Source: Streptomyces sp. NBC_00344
GTDB lineage: Bacteria; Actinomycetota; Actinomycetes; Streptomycetales; Streptomycetaceae
Length of the DNA stretch: 64,000 bases
Direction of reading: 5' to 3'
Assembly: GCF_036088315.1 (NCBI RefSeq)
Contig: NZ_CP107996.1
Coordinates: 496,001-560,000, forward strand
Shown here: positions 52,609 through 62,787 of the stretch, piece after piece
Position numbering within the stretch: position 1 is the stretch's first letter
Layout: each line of letters begins with the position of its first letter
Notes under the pieces: generated by a model
What the model was told of the DNA's origin: nothing
What the model saw: only the letters and a program-made list of their open reading frames with translations
Database searches by the model: none
Program-made: the position numbers and the translations under genes

Positions 52609-53630
52609 CGCCTGCTCCTCTTCCTCAGGGCACTGGTGGTGCGCACCTGCACGATGCGGTCGGTGGTGATGGCCGCGAGCAGCAGCACTCCGGTGATCGC
52701 CTGCTGCCAGAAGGAGTCGACCTTGAGCACGACCAGGGCGCTGCCGATGGTGGTGAGGAGCAGCGCGCCGAGCGCCGCCCCCCATACCGCCCCGGTGCCG
52801 CCGGTGATGGCGACGCCGCCGACCACGACCGCGCTGACGACGGTCAGTTCCCAGCCGTTGGTCGCGTCGGCGACAACGGTGCCGAACCGGGCCAGCCACA
52901 GCGCCCCGGCGAATCCGGCGACCGCGCCCGAGAAGGCGTAGGCCGCCAGGATCCTGCGGCGGATGGGGATGCCGGCCAGGCGGGCGGCCTCGGGATTGGA
53001 GCCGATGGCGTACAGCTCGCGTCCGCTGCGGTAGGTCCGCAGGAAGTAGCCGGTGGCGACGAGCACCACGGCGGAGATCAGCGGAAGATACGGGATGCCG
53101 AGGATGCTCCCCGTGCCGAGGGCGAGCACCGCGTCGGGGACATTGACGGCGTTGATCTGCTCGCCGTGCGCCCAGGCGTGGTCGACTCCCTGGACGACAT
53201 AGAGCATGCCCAGGGTGACGACCAGCGCGGGCACCCGTCCGAAACTGACCAGCGCGCCGCTCACCAGGCCGCAGACGACCCCCAGTCCGAGACCCAGCAG
53301 GACGACGGTGAACGCACTGCGGTCCGTCCCGGAGACGAAGTGCCCGCAGGCGAACGCCGTCAGCCCGGTGACCGATCCGACCGAGAGGTCGATGTTGCGG
53401 GTGATCACGACGACGGACTGGCCGACCGCGAGCAGCACCAGGATCGACGAGTTGAGCAGCAGGTCCTTGATGCCCTGGTCGTCGAGAAATCCGGGGTTCG
53501 CGATCCATGTGCCGAGGATCAGCAGGACGAGAGCGCCGCCGATGCTGATCTCGCGGGCCCGGAATACGGTGTCGACGAGAGAGCGGGCGCCGTCCCGCGT
53601 GGGCGCGGGCTTGTCGAGTGTGGTGGTCAT
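52605..53630 (-). CDS. rhaP: Rhamnose ABC transporter permease (RhaP-type)
   Basis: 341 residues, CUT2 permease: [34 protein letters not shown] and [20 protein letters not shown] are family motifs. It is coupled at both ends (ATGA overlaps with rhaT and with the next permease). Confidence 0.85.
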   Translation of the reverse strand: MTTTLDKPAPTRDGARSLVDTVFRAREISIGGALVLLILGTWIANPGFLDDQGIKDLLLNSSILVLLAVGQSVVVITRNIDLSVGSVTGLTAFACGHFVSGTDRSAFTVVLLGLGLGVVCGLVSGALVSFGRVPALVVTLGMLYVVQGVDHAWAHGEQINAVNVPDAVLALGTGSILGIPYLPLISAVVLVATGYFLRTYRSGRELYAIGSNPEAARLAGIPIRRRILAAYAFSGAVAGFAGALWLARFGTVVADATNGWELTVVSAVVVGGVAITGGTGAVWGAALGALLLTTIGSALVVLKVDSFWQQAITGVLLLAAITTDRIVQVRTTSALRKRSRR

Positions 53631-55162
53631 GCGGCCTCGTTCTCCTTCCCGGTGCGCCCGGCGGCCGCGGACATCACCGATTCCTCGGTGGCGTCGGCCC
53701 GGGGTATCTCGGCGACGAGGCGGCCTTCGCGCATCACCAGTACCCGGTCCGCCATCCCGAGGACTTCGGGCAGATCGGACGAGACCATCAGCACGGCGAG
53801 GCCTTCGGCGGCCAGCGATGACAGCAACCGGTGCACCTCCGCCTTGGTGCCCACGTCGATCCCGCGGGTGGGTTCGTCGACGATCAGCACCTTGGGACCG
53901 GTGGCGAGCCATTTGGCGAGAACCACCTTCTGCTGGTTGCCGCCGGAGAGCACACCGACGCTGTCGCCGAGCCTGTTGTATTTGAGCTGCAGCCTCACCG
54001 CCCAGTCGGCGGCCCTTGCCGACTCGAGCGTCCGCCGTACGAGTCCGGCGCGGCCGAGGCTGTCCAGGCCGGTGAGCCCGATGTTGCGCTCGATGGACAT
54101 GTCCATCACCAGACCGCGCTGCCGCCGGTCCTCGGGGACGAGCGCGATCCCGGCATCCATGGCAGCGGTCGGTGAACCGGCGCGCAGCCGCTGCCCGTTC
54201 ACCGTCACCTCACCCGCATCCGCCCGGTCGACCCCGAACACGGCCTGGACCACCTCACTGCGTCCGGCACCGACCAGCCCGGCCAGTGCGACGATCTCCC
54301 CTCTGCGCACATCGAAGCTGACGTCCCGGAAGACGCCCTCGCGGGTCAGCCGGCTGACGGACAGGGCGGTATCACCCGGCGTGGTGAGCGCCTTGGGATA
54401 GAGCTCACCGAGTTCACGGCCCACCATGCGCCGGACAAGATCGTCCTCGGTCAGCCCGTCGAGCAGTTCGGTGGCCACCAGCCGGCCGTCGCGCAGTGTG
54501 GTCACGCGACGGCAGAGGCGGAACATCTCCTCGAGGCGGTGCGAGATGAACAGCACCGCCGCGCCCTCGGCCCGCAGGGTCTCAACGACCGTGAAGAGGC
54601 GGGCGGCTTCACTGCCGGTCAGCGCGGCGGTCGGTTCGTCCATGATCAGAACGCGGGCGTCGAAAGAGAGCGCCTTGGCGATCTCGACGATCTGCTGGTC
54701 CGCTATGGACAGCCCACGCGCGGGCCTCTCCGGATCCAGCCGCACACCGAGTCTGCGCATGAGGGCGTCGGTCGCGTCGTGCACGGCCCTGCGGTCGATA
54801 CGGCGCAGCGTCCGCCGGGGCTGGCGGCCCATGAAGATGTTCTCGGCGATGGACAGATCCGGGAAGAGCGTCGGCTCCTGGTAGATCACGGCGACACCCG
54901 CATCGCGGGCGTCGGCCGGGCCGTGGAACTCGACGGGTACGCCATCGAGCAGCACCTGCCCGTGATCGGGCCTGTGAACTCCGGCGAGGATCTTGATCAG
55001 GGTCGACTTGCCGGCCCCGTTCTCACCCGCCAGCCCGTGCGCCTCACCGGCGGACAGGCGCAGCGCGACGTTCTGCAGGGCCCGGACCGCTCCGAAGGAC
55101 TTGGAGACGTCCTCCAGCGCGAGCACGGGAACGGTGTCCGCGCCCGGGTCGGACTTGGTCAT
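53627..55162 (-). CDS. rhaT: Rhamnose ABC transporter ATPase RhaT (two-domain)
   Basis: 511 residues with two ATP-binding cassettes, CUT2 type. Domain 1 has Walker [10 protein letters not shown] (46-54), Walker [12 protein letters not shown] and a variant signature [11 protein letters not shown]. Domain 2 has the degenerate A-loop region [10 protein letters not shown], signature LSGGNQQK and Walker [13 protein letters not shown]. This asymmetry is normal for ribose-type importers. GAGGAGCTCTC precedes the ATG. First gene of the operon; two operator-like sites lie upstream. Confidence 0.9.
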   Translation of the reverse strand: MTKSDPGADTVPVLALEDVSKSFGAVRALQNVALRLSAGEAHGLAGENGAGKSTLIKILAGVHRPDHGQVLLDGVPVEFHGPADARDAGVAVIYQEPTLFPDLSIAENIFMGRQPRRTLRRIDRRAVHDATDALMRRLGVRLDPERPARGLSIADQQIVEIAKALSFDARVLIMDEPTAALTGSEAARLFTVVETLRAEGAAVLFISHRLEEMFRLCRRVTTLRDGRLVATELLDGLTEDDLVRRMVGRELGELYPKALTTPGDTALSVSRLTREGVFRDVSFDVRRGEIVALAGLVGAGRSEVVQAVFGVDRADAGEVTVNGQRLRAGSPTAAMDAGIALVPEDRRQRGLVMDMSIERNIGLTGLDSLGRAGLVRRTLESARAADWAVRLQLKYNRLGDSVGVLSGGNQQKVVLAKWLATGPKVLIVDEPTRGIDVGTKAEVHRLLSSLAAEGLAVLMVSSDLPEVLGMADRVLVMREGRLVAEIPRADATEESVMSAAAGRTGKENEAA

Positions 55163-55203
55163 GAGAGCTCCTCGGTGACGGACGGCGAGTGTCCCGCTGA
55201 ACA

Positions 55204-55215
55204 TGAAAGGTTTCA
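55204..55215. promoter_or_regulatory. Rhamnose operator 1 (TGAAAGGTTTCA)
   Basis: Near-perfect LacI-type palindrome, one base from TGAAACGTTTCA, 42 bp before the rhaT start. Operator 2 is 134 bp upstream. Confidence 0.55.
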
Positions 55216-55337
55216 ACCCAATGGCACGGAAGCTAGGGCTGATCGTCACGCGACGTCAATGGGTATGCAGCGAAAAATTCGACGACCTTTGAGGCGGTCG
55301 ATTATCCATGTACCGAACAGTCACGCCATCACAATCA

Positions 55338-55349
55338 TGAAACGATTCA
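55338..55349. promoter_or_regulatory. Rhamnose operator 2 (TGAAACGATTCA)
   Basis: It differs at one base from the perfect palindrome TGAATCGATTCA before rhaI and lies 176 bp before rhaT. Site-to-site distances in the two arms (134 and 142 bp) would allow looping. Confidence 0.6.
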
Positions 55350-55661
55350 TGCGATCGAATGGATCGGGCGCCGTATGAGCCACCCGGAAGGCGCCGCCGG
55401 GGGCCCGGACGCAGCAGGTCGGCGGGGGCCCGTGGTCAGGTGGGCAGGGTCCAGCCTGACGGACGCGGCACCGTAGCCGCCCACCGGGGTCCGGCCCGAG
55501 GTCGGTTCGATGGGCGCGGTCAGGTGCCGATTCAGTCCGGAGGCCGCAACGGCGCCCGCCCCGATGGGCTGTTCGAGTGCCCGGCTCGCGAGCCGGGCCC
55601 CCGTGGCCGGGACGAGCGGTGTCGGTCCGAGTGCGCCTGCCACGGCGCTAGGTTGTCCGTC

Positions 55662-56627
55662 ATGAGCAATCTTGATCGCCGGTCGACCCTCTCCGTCTGT
55701 GGCGGCCGTGGCTTCGTCGTGGCCGAGCCGGTACGCGAGCTCCTCAGCCCTCGCCGGGTCAAGCTGGGCGAATCGACCGAGGTACGCAGGCTGCTCCCCA
55801 ATCTCGGCCGCCGGATGGTGGGTGCGTGGGCCTTCGTCGATCACTACGGGCCTGACGACATCGCTGACGAGCCGGGGATGCAGGTTCCACCCCACCCGCA
55901 CATGGGTCTGCAGACGGTGAGCTGGCTGCACGAGGGCGAGGTGCTGCACCGGGACAGCATCGGCAGCCTGCAGACCGTCCGCCCGCGTGAGCTGGGGCTG
56001 ATGACATCGGGCCGGGCGATCAGCCACTCGGAGGAGAGCCCGCGTTCGCACGCCCGCCTGCTGCACGGAGCCCAGCTCTGGGTGGCTCTCCCCGAAGCCC
56101 ACCGCGCCGTCGAGCCGCACTTCCAGCACCACGCCGATCTGCCGGCCTTGACCGGCCAGGGCCTCACCGCGACGGTGATCCTCGGTGAGCTCGACGGAGC
56201 CCGCTCCCCCGGCACCGTGTACAGCCCTCTTGTCGGCGCCGATCTGGCGCTGTCCGCAGGCGCGGAGGTCACGCTGCCGCTCGATCCCGACTTCGAGTAC
56301 GCGGTGCTGGCGATGTCGGGCGAGGCCCATGTCGACAACGTCCCGGTGGAACCGGGCGCGATGCTCTACCTCGGCTGCGGGCGTACCGGGCTCCCGCTGC
56401 GCGGGGTGTCGGACGCGGGTCTGATGCTGCTGGGCGGCGAGCCGTTCGAGGAGGAGATCGTGATGTGGTGGAACTTCGTCGGTCGGTCCAACGAGGAGAT
56501 CGCGCAGGCGCGTGCGGACTGGATGTCGGGGAACCGATTCGGCGAGGTGGTGGGGTATGACGGCGGCAGGCTCGCCGCTCCGGAGCTGCCGCCCGTACCG
56601 CTGAAACCGCGTGGACGCGTCCGCTGA
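55662..56627 (+). CDS. Pirin-family cupin protein
   Basis: 321 residues, bicupin. Pirin metal motif PPHPHMGLQTVSWLHEGEVL and the Glu-His pair in GRAISHSEESP. The C-terminal half is the second cupin, with a shortened conserved end MWWNFVGRS. Pirins act as quercetinases or redox cofactors; the role here is unknown. It is divergent from rhaT and has its own region upstream. Confidence 0.85.
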   Translation: MSNLDRRSTLSVCGGRGFVVAEPVRELLSPRRVKLGESTEVRRLLPNLGRRMVGAWAFVDHYGPDDIADEPGMQVPPHPHMGLQTVSWLHEGEVLHRDSIGSLQTVRPRELGLMTSGRAISHSEESPRSHARLLHGAQLWVALPEAHRAVEPHFQHHADLPALTGQGLTATVILGELDGARSPGTVYSPLVGADLALSAGAEVTLPLDPDFEYAVLAMSGEAHVDNVPVEPGAMLYLGCGRTGLPLRGVSDAGLMLLGGEPFEEEIVMWWNFVGRSNEEIAQARADWMSGNRFGEVVGYDGGRLAAPELPPVPLKPRGRVR

Positions 56628-56650
56628 TCGCGCCGACGCCTGAGCGCGGC

Positions 56651-56676
56651 GGCCCCGGCCGGAGGCCGGCCGGGCC
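56651..56676. terminator. Hairpin between convergent pirin and F420-type genes
   Basis: GGCCCCGGCCGG pairs with CCGGCCGGGCC (one bulged C) around the loop AGG. Confidence 0.55.
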
Positions 56677-56731
56677 GGGACGCACCACCCGTTCGGGGCA
56701 GACTTCGGGACAGAAACTGACTGCGACGGCG

Positions 56732-57169
56732 CTAGTCTGCGATGCCGGAGCGGGCGATGACGTGCTCCACCGTGGCCCGTACGAGGAACTCGCCGGGTAC
56801 CGCGTTGCGCTGCTGGTAGGCCTCGGCGTTTTCCGGGCCCATGTAGCGGCTCCCGAGCCGGCGGGCCCAGGAGCGCAACGCGGTCGCGTCATCGCTGAGT
56901 TCGGCGGTGCCGCGCAACTGCACATAGGAGTAGGGCGGTTCCTGGTCATCGACACAGAGGCTGAACCGGCGTGTGCGACGCAGGGCGCGTGCCTTGACGG
57001 AGTCTCCCCAGACGGTGAAAACCACCTGCAGTGCCGCGGAGGTCTCATCGAGCAGGAACCAGACGGGTGTCACATGCGGCTCACCGGAAACGCGGGTGAC
57101 GGCTAGTTTGCCGGTACGCGTGCCGTGGGAGACGAATCCCCGCCACTCGTCCTCTGTCATGTCGCGCAT
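56732..57169 (-). CDS. PPOX-class F420-dependent flavoenzyme-like protein
   Basis: 145 residues, split beta-barrel fold of the pyridoxamine-oxidase-like/F420 family: GKLAVTRVSGEPHVTPVWFL, VKARALRRTRRFSLCV and YVQLRGTAEL are typical of F420(H2)-dependent reductases of actinobacteria. Substrate unknown. Two ATGs (57169 and 57160) are possible; the first follows GGGCGGGCACG. Confidence 0.82.
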   Translation of the reverse strand: MRDMTEDEWRGFVSHGTRTGKLAVTRVSGEPHVTPVWFLLDETSAALQVVFTVWGDSVKARALRRTRRFSLCVDDQEPPYSYVQLRGTAELSDDATALRSWARRLGSRYMGPENAEAYQQRNAVPGEFLVRATVEHVIARSGIAD

Positions 57170-57564
57170 CGTGCCCGCCCTTCCTGTTCGACTGTTTCGG
57201 GTCTGCCCCGTCTGCCCCGTCTGCTCACGGGAAGAGCTGAACCCCACCGCCTGCTCACGCACGCCCCGCGGTGTGCGTTCGAGCCCACCCGACCTGCCGA
57301 GGCCGATCGCCCGGGTGACTGCGGCGGGCTCAACTGTGAGCAGGGCGAGGAGATCGAGAAGTACCACGGGTGACCCTGCATCGGTCAACGCCATTACACG
57401 GCACGGGTGTTCACCGCGCCGGCCGGTGTCCGTCGCCTCATCGGGGACGCACCTCCGGCCACCGGCGCGTCCCCGCCGCGCGGCCCCGTGAGACCCGCCC
57501 GGGTTCAAGCCAGTGGCGCGCCGGATCCGGCACCCGGCTCGGGGCAGCTAGGGCAGCTGGGGCA

Positions 57565-57576
57565 TGAATTGATTCA
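57565..57576. promoter_or_regulatory. Rhamnose operator 3 (TGAATTGATTCA)
   Basis: One base from the perfect palindrome of operator 4 and 142 bp upstream of it. The 11-mer TGATTCAAATC on its right side recurs at 63601, before the ferritin-like gene. Confidence 0.55.
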
Positions 57577-57706
57577 AATCTCCGTTCCGATGCCGGGAAC
57601 CCCGGCCCGGCTTCCCCAGTCATGCGCCGATCGCCGCCGCTGAACTGCTCCGCAGTGATGGCAGCACGCCTTGACACAGACCTGGAGGCACTTTACGTTC
57701 ATCGCG

Positions 57707-57718
57707 TGAATCGATTCA
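57707..57718. promoter_or_regulatory. Rhamnose operator 4 (TGAATCGATTCA)
   Basis: Perfect 12-bp palindrome centred on CG, 78 bp before the rhaI start. The same class of site occurs at rhaT. Confidence 0.65.
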
Positions 57719-57784
57719 TTCCATGGGCCGGCCTCCGCACATCGCGCTGTACCCCCGTCCGCCCCTGTTCCAGGAGTGACCACC

Positions 57785-58951
57785 ATGTCTGACCTGTCGG
57801 CCGTGAAGGCCGCCCTGAAATCGCAGGTGATCGAGACCCCGTCATGGGGCTACGGGAATTCCGGAACCCGGTTCAAGGTGTTCACGCAGCAAGGGGTCCC
57901 CCGTGATCCCTTCGAGAAACTGGACGACGCCGCGCAGGTGCATGCGGCCACCGGCGTCGCTCCCGTCGTCTCGTTGCACATCCCCTGGGACCGGGTGGAC
58001 GACTTCGCCGGGCTCTCGCGGTATGCGAAGGATCTGGGGCTGCGGCTCGGCGGGATCAACGCCAACGTCTTCCAGGACGACGCCTACCGGCTCGGGTCCG
58101 TCGCCAACCCCGACCCGGGGGTGCGTCGTCGCGCCATCGACCATCTGCTGGAATGCGTCGACATCATGGATGCCACCGGCTCGCGCGACCTGAAGCTGTG
58201 GTTCGCCGACGGCACCAACTACCCCGGCCAGGACGACATCGTCGCCCGGCAGGACCGGCTGTCGCATGCGCTCAGCGAGGTGTATGAGCGCCTCGGCGAC
58301 GACCAGCGGATCCTGCTGGAGTACAAGCTGTTCGAGCCGTCCTTCTACACCACCGATGTGCCCGACTGGGGGACGTCGTACGCGCACTGCCTGACGCTCG
58401 GGGACAAGGCACAGGTCGTGGTGGACACCGGGCATCACGCGCCGGGCACCAACATCGAGTTCATCGTCGCCTTCCTGCTGCGGCAGGGAAAGCTCGGCGG
58501 CTTCGACTTCAACTCACGCTTCTACGCCGACGACGACCTGATGGTCGGGGCCGCCGATCCGTTCCAGCTGTTCCGGATCCTCCACGAGGTGGCGAAGAAC
58601 GACGGGTTCGCCCCGCGCACCGGTGTGGCGTTCATGCTCGACCAGTGCCACAACATCGAGGCCAAGATTCCGGCCGTCATACGCTCCGTGATGAACGTCC
58701 AGGAGGCCACCGCCAAGGCGCTGCTGGTCGAAACGGACGTGCTGCGCGAGGCGCAGAACAGCGGTGACGTCCTCACGGCCAACTCCGTGCTGATGGACGC
58801 CTACAACGCGGATGTGCGCCCGCTGCTGGCAGAAGTGCGCCAGGAGCAGGGGCTCGACCCGGACCCGGTCGCCGCCTACCGCGCCTCCGGTTGGCAGCAG
58901 CGGATCGTCAAGGAGCGCGTCGGTGGCGTGCAGGCCGGCTGGGGCGCCTGA
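57785..58951 (+). CDS. rhaI: L-rhamnose isomerase
   Basis: Converts L-rhamnose to L-rhamnulose with two divalent metals. 388 residues, (beta/alpha)8 barrel of the RhaI type (not E. coli RhaA): PSWGYGNSGTRFKVF near the start, LKLWFADGTNYPG, LLEYKLFEPSFY (metal Glu), VVDTGHHAPGTNIE (Asp, His) and FDFNSRFYADDDLMVG (metal Asp and His-equivalent loop). AGGAG lies just before the ATG at 57785; a GTG inside that ribosome site would add three residues. First gene of rhaI-rhaD-rhaB. Confidence 0.92.
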   Translation: MSDLSAVKAALKSQVIETPSWGYGNSGTRFKVFTQQGVPRDPFEKLDDAAQVHAATGVAPVVSLHIPWDRVDDFAGLSRYAKDLGLRLGGINANVFQDDAYRLGSVANPDPGVRRRAIDHLLECVDIMDATGSRDLKLWFADGTNYPGQDDIVARQDRLSHALSEVYERLGDDQRILLEYKLFEPSFYTTDVPDWGTSYAHCLTLGDKAQVVVDTGHHAPGTNIEFIVAFLLRQGKLGGFDFNSRFYADDDLMVGAADPFQLFRILHEVAKNDGFAPRTGVAFMLDQCHNIEAKIPAVIRSVMNVQEATAKALLVETDVLREAQNSGDVLTANSVLMDAYNADVRPLLAEVRQEQGLDPDPVAAYRASGWQQRIVKERVGGVQAGWGA

Positions 58952-59024
58952 GCGCGCCCGCAGTGCCCCCCGGGCCGTACCCCGGCCACTGCTCCTCCTC
59001 CCAGGAACCGAAGGAATCCACGTC

Positions 59025-61064
59025 ATGACGTCATCTCCGCAGGCCGCCGAACTGCTGGCGCGTTCCAACCGCCTGGGTGCCGACCCGCAGAACACCAACT
59101 TCGCCGGCGGCAACACCTCCGCGAAGGGCTCCGCCCCCGACCCGGTGACCGGCGCCCCGACCGAACTCCTCTGGGTCAAGGGCTCGGGCGGAGACCTGGG
59201 CACCCTCACCGAGTCCGGGCTCGCCGTGCTGCGGCTTGACCGGCTGCGCGCGCTGGTGGACGTGTACCCGGGGGTGGAGCGGGAGGACGACATGGTTTCC
59301 GCCTTCGACTTCTGCCTGCACGGCCGGGGCGGTGCCGCGCCGTCCATCGACACCGCCATGCACGGTCTGGTGGACGCCCCGCACGTCGACCACCTGCATC
59401 CCGACTCCGGCATCGCACTGGCCTGCGCCGCCGACGGCGAGAAGCTGACAGCCGAGTGCTTCGGCGACAGCGTGGTGTGGGTGCCGTGGCGCCGGCCCGG
59501 TTTCCAGCTCGGCCTGGACATCGCCGCGGTGCACAGGGCGAATCCGCAGGCGATCGGCTGCGTCCTGGGCGGGCACGGCATCACCGCGTGGGGCGGAACG
59601 TCGCGGGAGTGCGAGGAGAACTCGCTGCGGATCATCCGCCAGGCACAGATGTTCCTGGAGGAGAAGGGCGCTCCTGAGCCCTTCGGCCCGCCGCTCGACG
59701 GGTTCGGGCCGCTGCCGGAGACCGAGCGCCGTGAGCGCGCCGCCGCCCTCGCCCCGCTGCTGCGCGGCCTGGCGTCCACCGACCGCCGGCAGGTGGGCCA
59801 CTTCGACGACAGCTCCCCGGTGCTGGACTTCCTGGCCCGCGCCGAGCATCCCAGGCTCAGCGCGCTGGGTACCTCCTGCCCGGACCACTTCCTGCGCACC
59901 AAGGTCCGTCCGCTGGTGCTGGATCTGCCCCCCACCGCCCCGCTGCAGGAGGTGACCGACCGCCTCAAGGAGCTGCACGCGCACTACCGCGGTGACTACG
60001 CGGCCTACTACGACCGGCACGCGACGCCCGGGTCACCGCCGATGCGCGGCGCTGATCCGGCAGTCGTTCTGGTTCCCGGCGTGGGGATGTTCTCCTTCGG
60101 CAGGGACAAGCAGACGGCGCGGGTCGCGGGCGAGTTCTACCTGAACGCGATCAACGTGATGCGCGGTGCGGAAGCGGTGTCCCGGTACACCCCGATCGAG
60201 GAGTCGGAGAAATTCCGCATCGAGTACTGGTCGCTCGAGGAAGCGAAGCTCCAGCGGATGCCCGGGCCCAAACCGCTGGCTGCCCGGGTCGCACTGGTCA
60301 CCGGAGCGGGATCCGGTATCGGAAAGGCCATCGCCCACCGGCTGGCGGCCGAGGGTGCCTGTGTGGTGGTCGCCGACCTGAACGCGGAGACCGCCGCCGC
60401 TGTCGCCGCGCAACTGGGCGGCCCCGACCGGGCTGTCGCCGTGAGTGTCGATGTGACCGACGAGGACCGGATCACGGCCGCATTCCAGGAGGCCGCACTC
60501 GCCTTCGGCGGCGTGGACCTGGTCGTCAACAACGCCGGTATCTCGATTTCCAAGCCACTGCTCGAGACCAGTGCCCACGACTGGGACCTTCAGCACGACA
60601 TCATGGCCCGTGGTTCCTTCCTGGTCTCCCGGGAAGCCGCCCGCCTCATGATCGACCAGGGACAGGGAGGCGACATCGTCTACATCGCCTCGAAGAACGC
60701 GGTGTTCGCCGGCCCCAACAACGTCGCCTATTCGGCCACCAAGGCCGACCAGGCACATCAGGTGCGGCTGCTGGCCGCAGAGCTCGGCGGCCACGGCATC
60801 CGCGTCAACGGCGTCAACCCTGACGGCGTGGTGCGCGGCTCGGGCATCTTCGCCGCCGGCTGGGGCGCACAGCGCGCCGCCGTGTACGGGGTGGAGGAGG
60901 ACAAGCTCGGCGAGTTCTACGCCCAGCGCACATTGCTCAAGCGCGAGGTGCTGCCCGAGCACGTCGCCAACGCGGTCTTCGCACTGACCGGCGGCGACCT
61001 CACGCACACCACCGGCCTGCACATCCCCGTCGATGCCGGTGTGGCCGCCGCATTCCTGCGCTGA
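59025..61064 (+). CDS. rhaEW: Bifunctional rhamnulose-1-phosphate aldolase / short-chain dehydrogenase
   Basis: 679 residues. N-terminal class II aldolase (about 1-410): FAGGNTSAKGS (phosphate loop), metal ligands in HVDHLHPDSG and the third His in GGHGITAWG. It splits rhamnulose-1-phosphate to DHAP and L-lactaldehyde. C-terminal SDR (about 425-679): VTGAGSGIGKAIA, NNAGIS, and catalytic YSATKA, which would oxidise or reduce the lactaldehyde. This fusion corresponds to RhaEW of other Gram-positive bacteria. It lies 73 bp after rhaI. Confidence 0.9.
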   Translation: MTSSPQAAELLARSNRLGADPQNTNFAGGNTSAKGSAPDPVTGAPTELLWVKGSGGDLGTLTESGLAVLRLDRLRALVDVYPGVEREDDMVSAFDFCLHGRGGAAPSIDTAMHGLVDAPHVDHLHPDSGIALACAADGEKLTAECFGDSVVWVPWRRPGFQLGLDIAAVHRANPQAIGCVLGGHGITAWGGTSRECEENSLRIIRQAQMFLEEKGAPEPFGPPLDGFGPLPETERRERAAALAPLLRGLASTDRRQVGHFDDSSPVLDFLARAEHPRLSALGTSCPDHFLRTKVRPLVLDLPPTAPLQEVTDRLKELHAHYRGDYAAYYDRHATPGSPPMRGADPAVVLVPGVGMFSFGRDKQTARVAGEFYLNAINVMRGAEAVSRYTPIEESEKFRIEYWSLEEAKLQRMPGPKPLAARVALVTGAGSGIGKAIAHRLAAEGACVVVADLNAETAAAVAAQLGGPDRAVAVSVDVTDEDRITAAFQEAALAFGGVDLVVNNAGISISKPLLETSAHDWDLQHDIMARGSFLVSREAARLMIDQGQGGDIVYIASKNAVFAGPNNVAYSATKADQAHQVRLLAAELGGHGIRVNGVNPDGVVRGSGIFAAGWGAQRAAVYGVEEDKLGEFYAQRTLLKREVLPEHVANAVFALTGGDLTHTTGLHIPVDAGVAAAFLR

Positions 61065-61123
61065 GGGATACCGGCCCCGTAACCCCCACGTCGCTCCGCT
61101 GCGTACCGAACGAGGTAGCCACC

Positions 61124-62611
61124 GTGCCGTCCCCCAGTCACTCCTCCGCCTCACACCCGGTATTCGCCGCTGCCGACCTGGGCGCCACCAGTGGACGGGT
61201 GATGATGGGCCGGGTGGGGCGAGAGCATCTGAGCCTGAGTGAGGCGCACCGCTTCCCGAACCGGCCGCTGCGTCTGTCCGGCGGCCTGCACTGGGATGTA
61301 CAGAGTCTTTTCCGGGGTGTACTGGACGGGCTGCGGGCCGTGTCGCAGTCCACTGATGTCCTGTCGGTCGGGGTGGACAGCTGGGCGGTGGACTACGGTC
61401 TCCTCGACGCGGACGGACATCTGCTGGGCAACCCCTACCACTACCGGGACAGCCGCACCGAGAGTGCGGTCCCTGAGGTATGGGCGTCGGTGCCCCCGGA
61501 GGAGCTGTACCGCATCACCGGTCTCCAGCACCTGCCGTTCAACACGGTCTTCCAGCTCGCCGCGGCCGGCGGGAGCGCTCAGCTCGCGGCGGCACGCACC
61601 TTGTTGCTGATCCCCGACCTGATCGTGCACTGGCTCACCGGCTCCGTGGGTGCCGAGGCCACCAACGCGTCCACGACCGGTCTGTTCGACGCCCGGTCGG
61701 GCACATGGTCCGCCGCTCTCCTGGAACGCCTGGCCATCAACCCTTCGCTGCTGCCGCCGATACGCCTGCCGGGCGAGGCCGCGGGGACGCTGCTGCCCCA
61801 GGTGGCGGCCAGGACCGGCCTGGCCGGAAGCACCCCGGTGACCACCGTCGCCTCCCACGACACGGCGTCGGCCGTCGCCGCGGTGCCGGCTCGCACCGAC
61901 CGCTTCGGCTACATCTCATGCGGCACCTGGTCACTGGCCGGACTCGAACTGGACGCGCCGGTCGTGACCGAGGCGTCCAGGGAGGCGAATTTCACCAACG
62001 AACGGGGAATCGACGGCACTTACCGCTTTCTGCGCAACATCATGGGGATGTGGCTGCTCTCCGAGACGCAGCGGGTCTGGTCGGCTCGCGGCCTGCCCAC
62101 CGATCTGGGGCGGCTGCTCGCGCTGGCGGCACGGGCCCGTCCCTTCGGCGCGCTCGTCGACCCCGGCGCGCCGGAGTTCCTGCCACCGGGCGACATGCCC
62201 GCCCGCATCACCGCGTACTGCGTCAGAACAGGCCAGCAACCGCCCCCCGATCAGGGTTCGATGGTCCGGTCGATCATCGAGAGCCTGGCGTTGGCGCACC
62301 GTGCCGCACTGTTCACGGCCGCCGAGCTGTCAGGGCGCGAGATCGACGTGGTGCACCTGGTCGGCGGGGGCAGTCGTAACGAACTGCTGTGCCAGCTCAC
62401 CGCCGATGCCACCGGGCTGCGCGTGATCGCCGGTCCCACCGAAGCGACCGCGCTCGGCAACGTACTCGTGCAGGCGCGGGCCCACGGCCTGGTGGGCGAC
62501 CGGAGCGACATGCGGAGGCTGGTGGCCGGCACCCAGCATCTGCGCCACTACCAGCCGTGCGGCAGTCGGCGGTCCTGGGCCGAGGCGGCCGCCCGGGTGG
62601 GCCTCGGCTGA
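61124..62611 (+). CDS. rhaB: L-rhamnulokinase
   Basis: Phosphorylates L-rhamnulose at C1; FGGY kinase of 495 residues. AAADLGATSGRVMMG is the phosphate-1 motif, with VGVDSWAVDYGLLD (substrate side), YHYRDSRT, GYISCGTWSLAGLEL (second-domain phosphate motif) and HLVGGGSRNELLCQL (adenosine motif). The segments are those of RhaB. The start is a GTG after GAGGTAG. A strong terminator follows. Confidence 0.92.
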   Translation: MPSPSHSSASHPVFAAADLGATSGRVMMGRVGREHLSLSEAHRFPNRPLRLSGGLHWDVQSLFRGVLDGLRAVSQSTDVLSVGVDSWAVDYGLLDADGHLLGNPYHYRDSRTESAVPEVWASVPPEELYRITGLQHLPFNTVFQLAAAGGSAQLAAARTLLLIPDLIVHWLTGSVGAEATNASTTGLFDARSGTWSAALLERLAINPSLLPPIRLPGEAAGTLLPQVAARTGLAGSTPVTTVASHDTASAVAAVPARTDRFGYISCGTWSLAGLELDAPVVTEASREANFTNERGIDGTYRFLRNIMGMWLLSETQRVWSARGLPTDLGRLLALAARARPFGALVDPGAPEFLPPGDMPARITAYCVRTGQQPPPDQGSMVRSIIESLALAHRAALFTAAELSGREIDVVHLVGGGSRNELLCQLTADATGLRVIAGPTEATALGNVLVQARAHGLVGDRSDMRRLVAGTQHLRHYQPCGSRRSWAEAAARVGLG

Positions 62612-62620
62612 TCCGCCCCA

Positions 62621-62661
62621 CCCGGCGGACACCGGCCGCGGGCCGGCCGGTGTCCGCCGGG
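62621..62661 (+). terminator. Strong hairpin after rhaB
   Basis: Perfect 17-bp stem, CCCGGCGGACACCGGCC and its complement, around a 7-base loop, 10 bp after the stop. It closes the rhaI-rhaEW-rhaB operon. Confidence 0.8.
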
Positions 62662-62787
62662 TGTCCGAGATCGGATGACGAGGGCGGCCGGACCGCGCGC
62701 CGACAACTGCCGCCCGCGGAAGCCGGCAACCGCAGGGACGTGCGGGCTCGCCGGGGCCCCCACCCACCGAAGGACCCGCGCCCGCCG

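Larger units (their letters stand above)
55163..55661. other. 499-bp divergent region rhaT / pirin
   Basis: It contains the two operators (55204 and 55338) and the promoter of the transport operon. The part next to the pirin gene (55360-55660) is open in several frames but has no ribosome site or motif before 55662. Confidence 0.55.
57170..57784. other. 615-bp divergent region before rhaI
   Basis: It carries the two operators (57565 and 57707) and the rhaI promoter. The 57170-57560 part is GC-rich with chance frames only. Confidence 0.55.

Noticed and set aside
49095..62611. A sugar-nucleotide or antibiotic glycosylation cluster containing rhamnose genes
   Set aside because: There is no RmlABCD, glycosyltransferase, PKS or NRPS gene. 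The genes import and break down free L-rhamnose.
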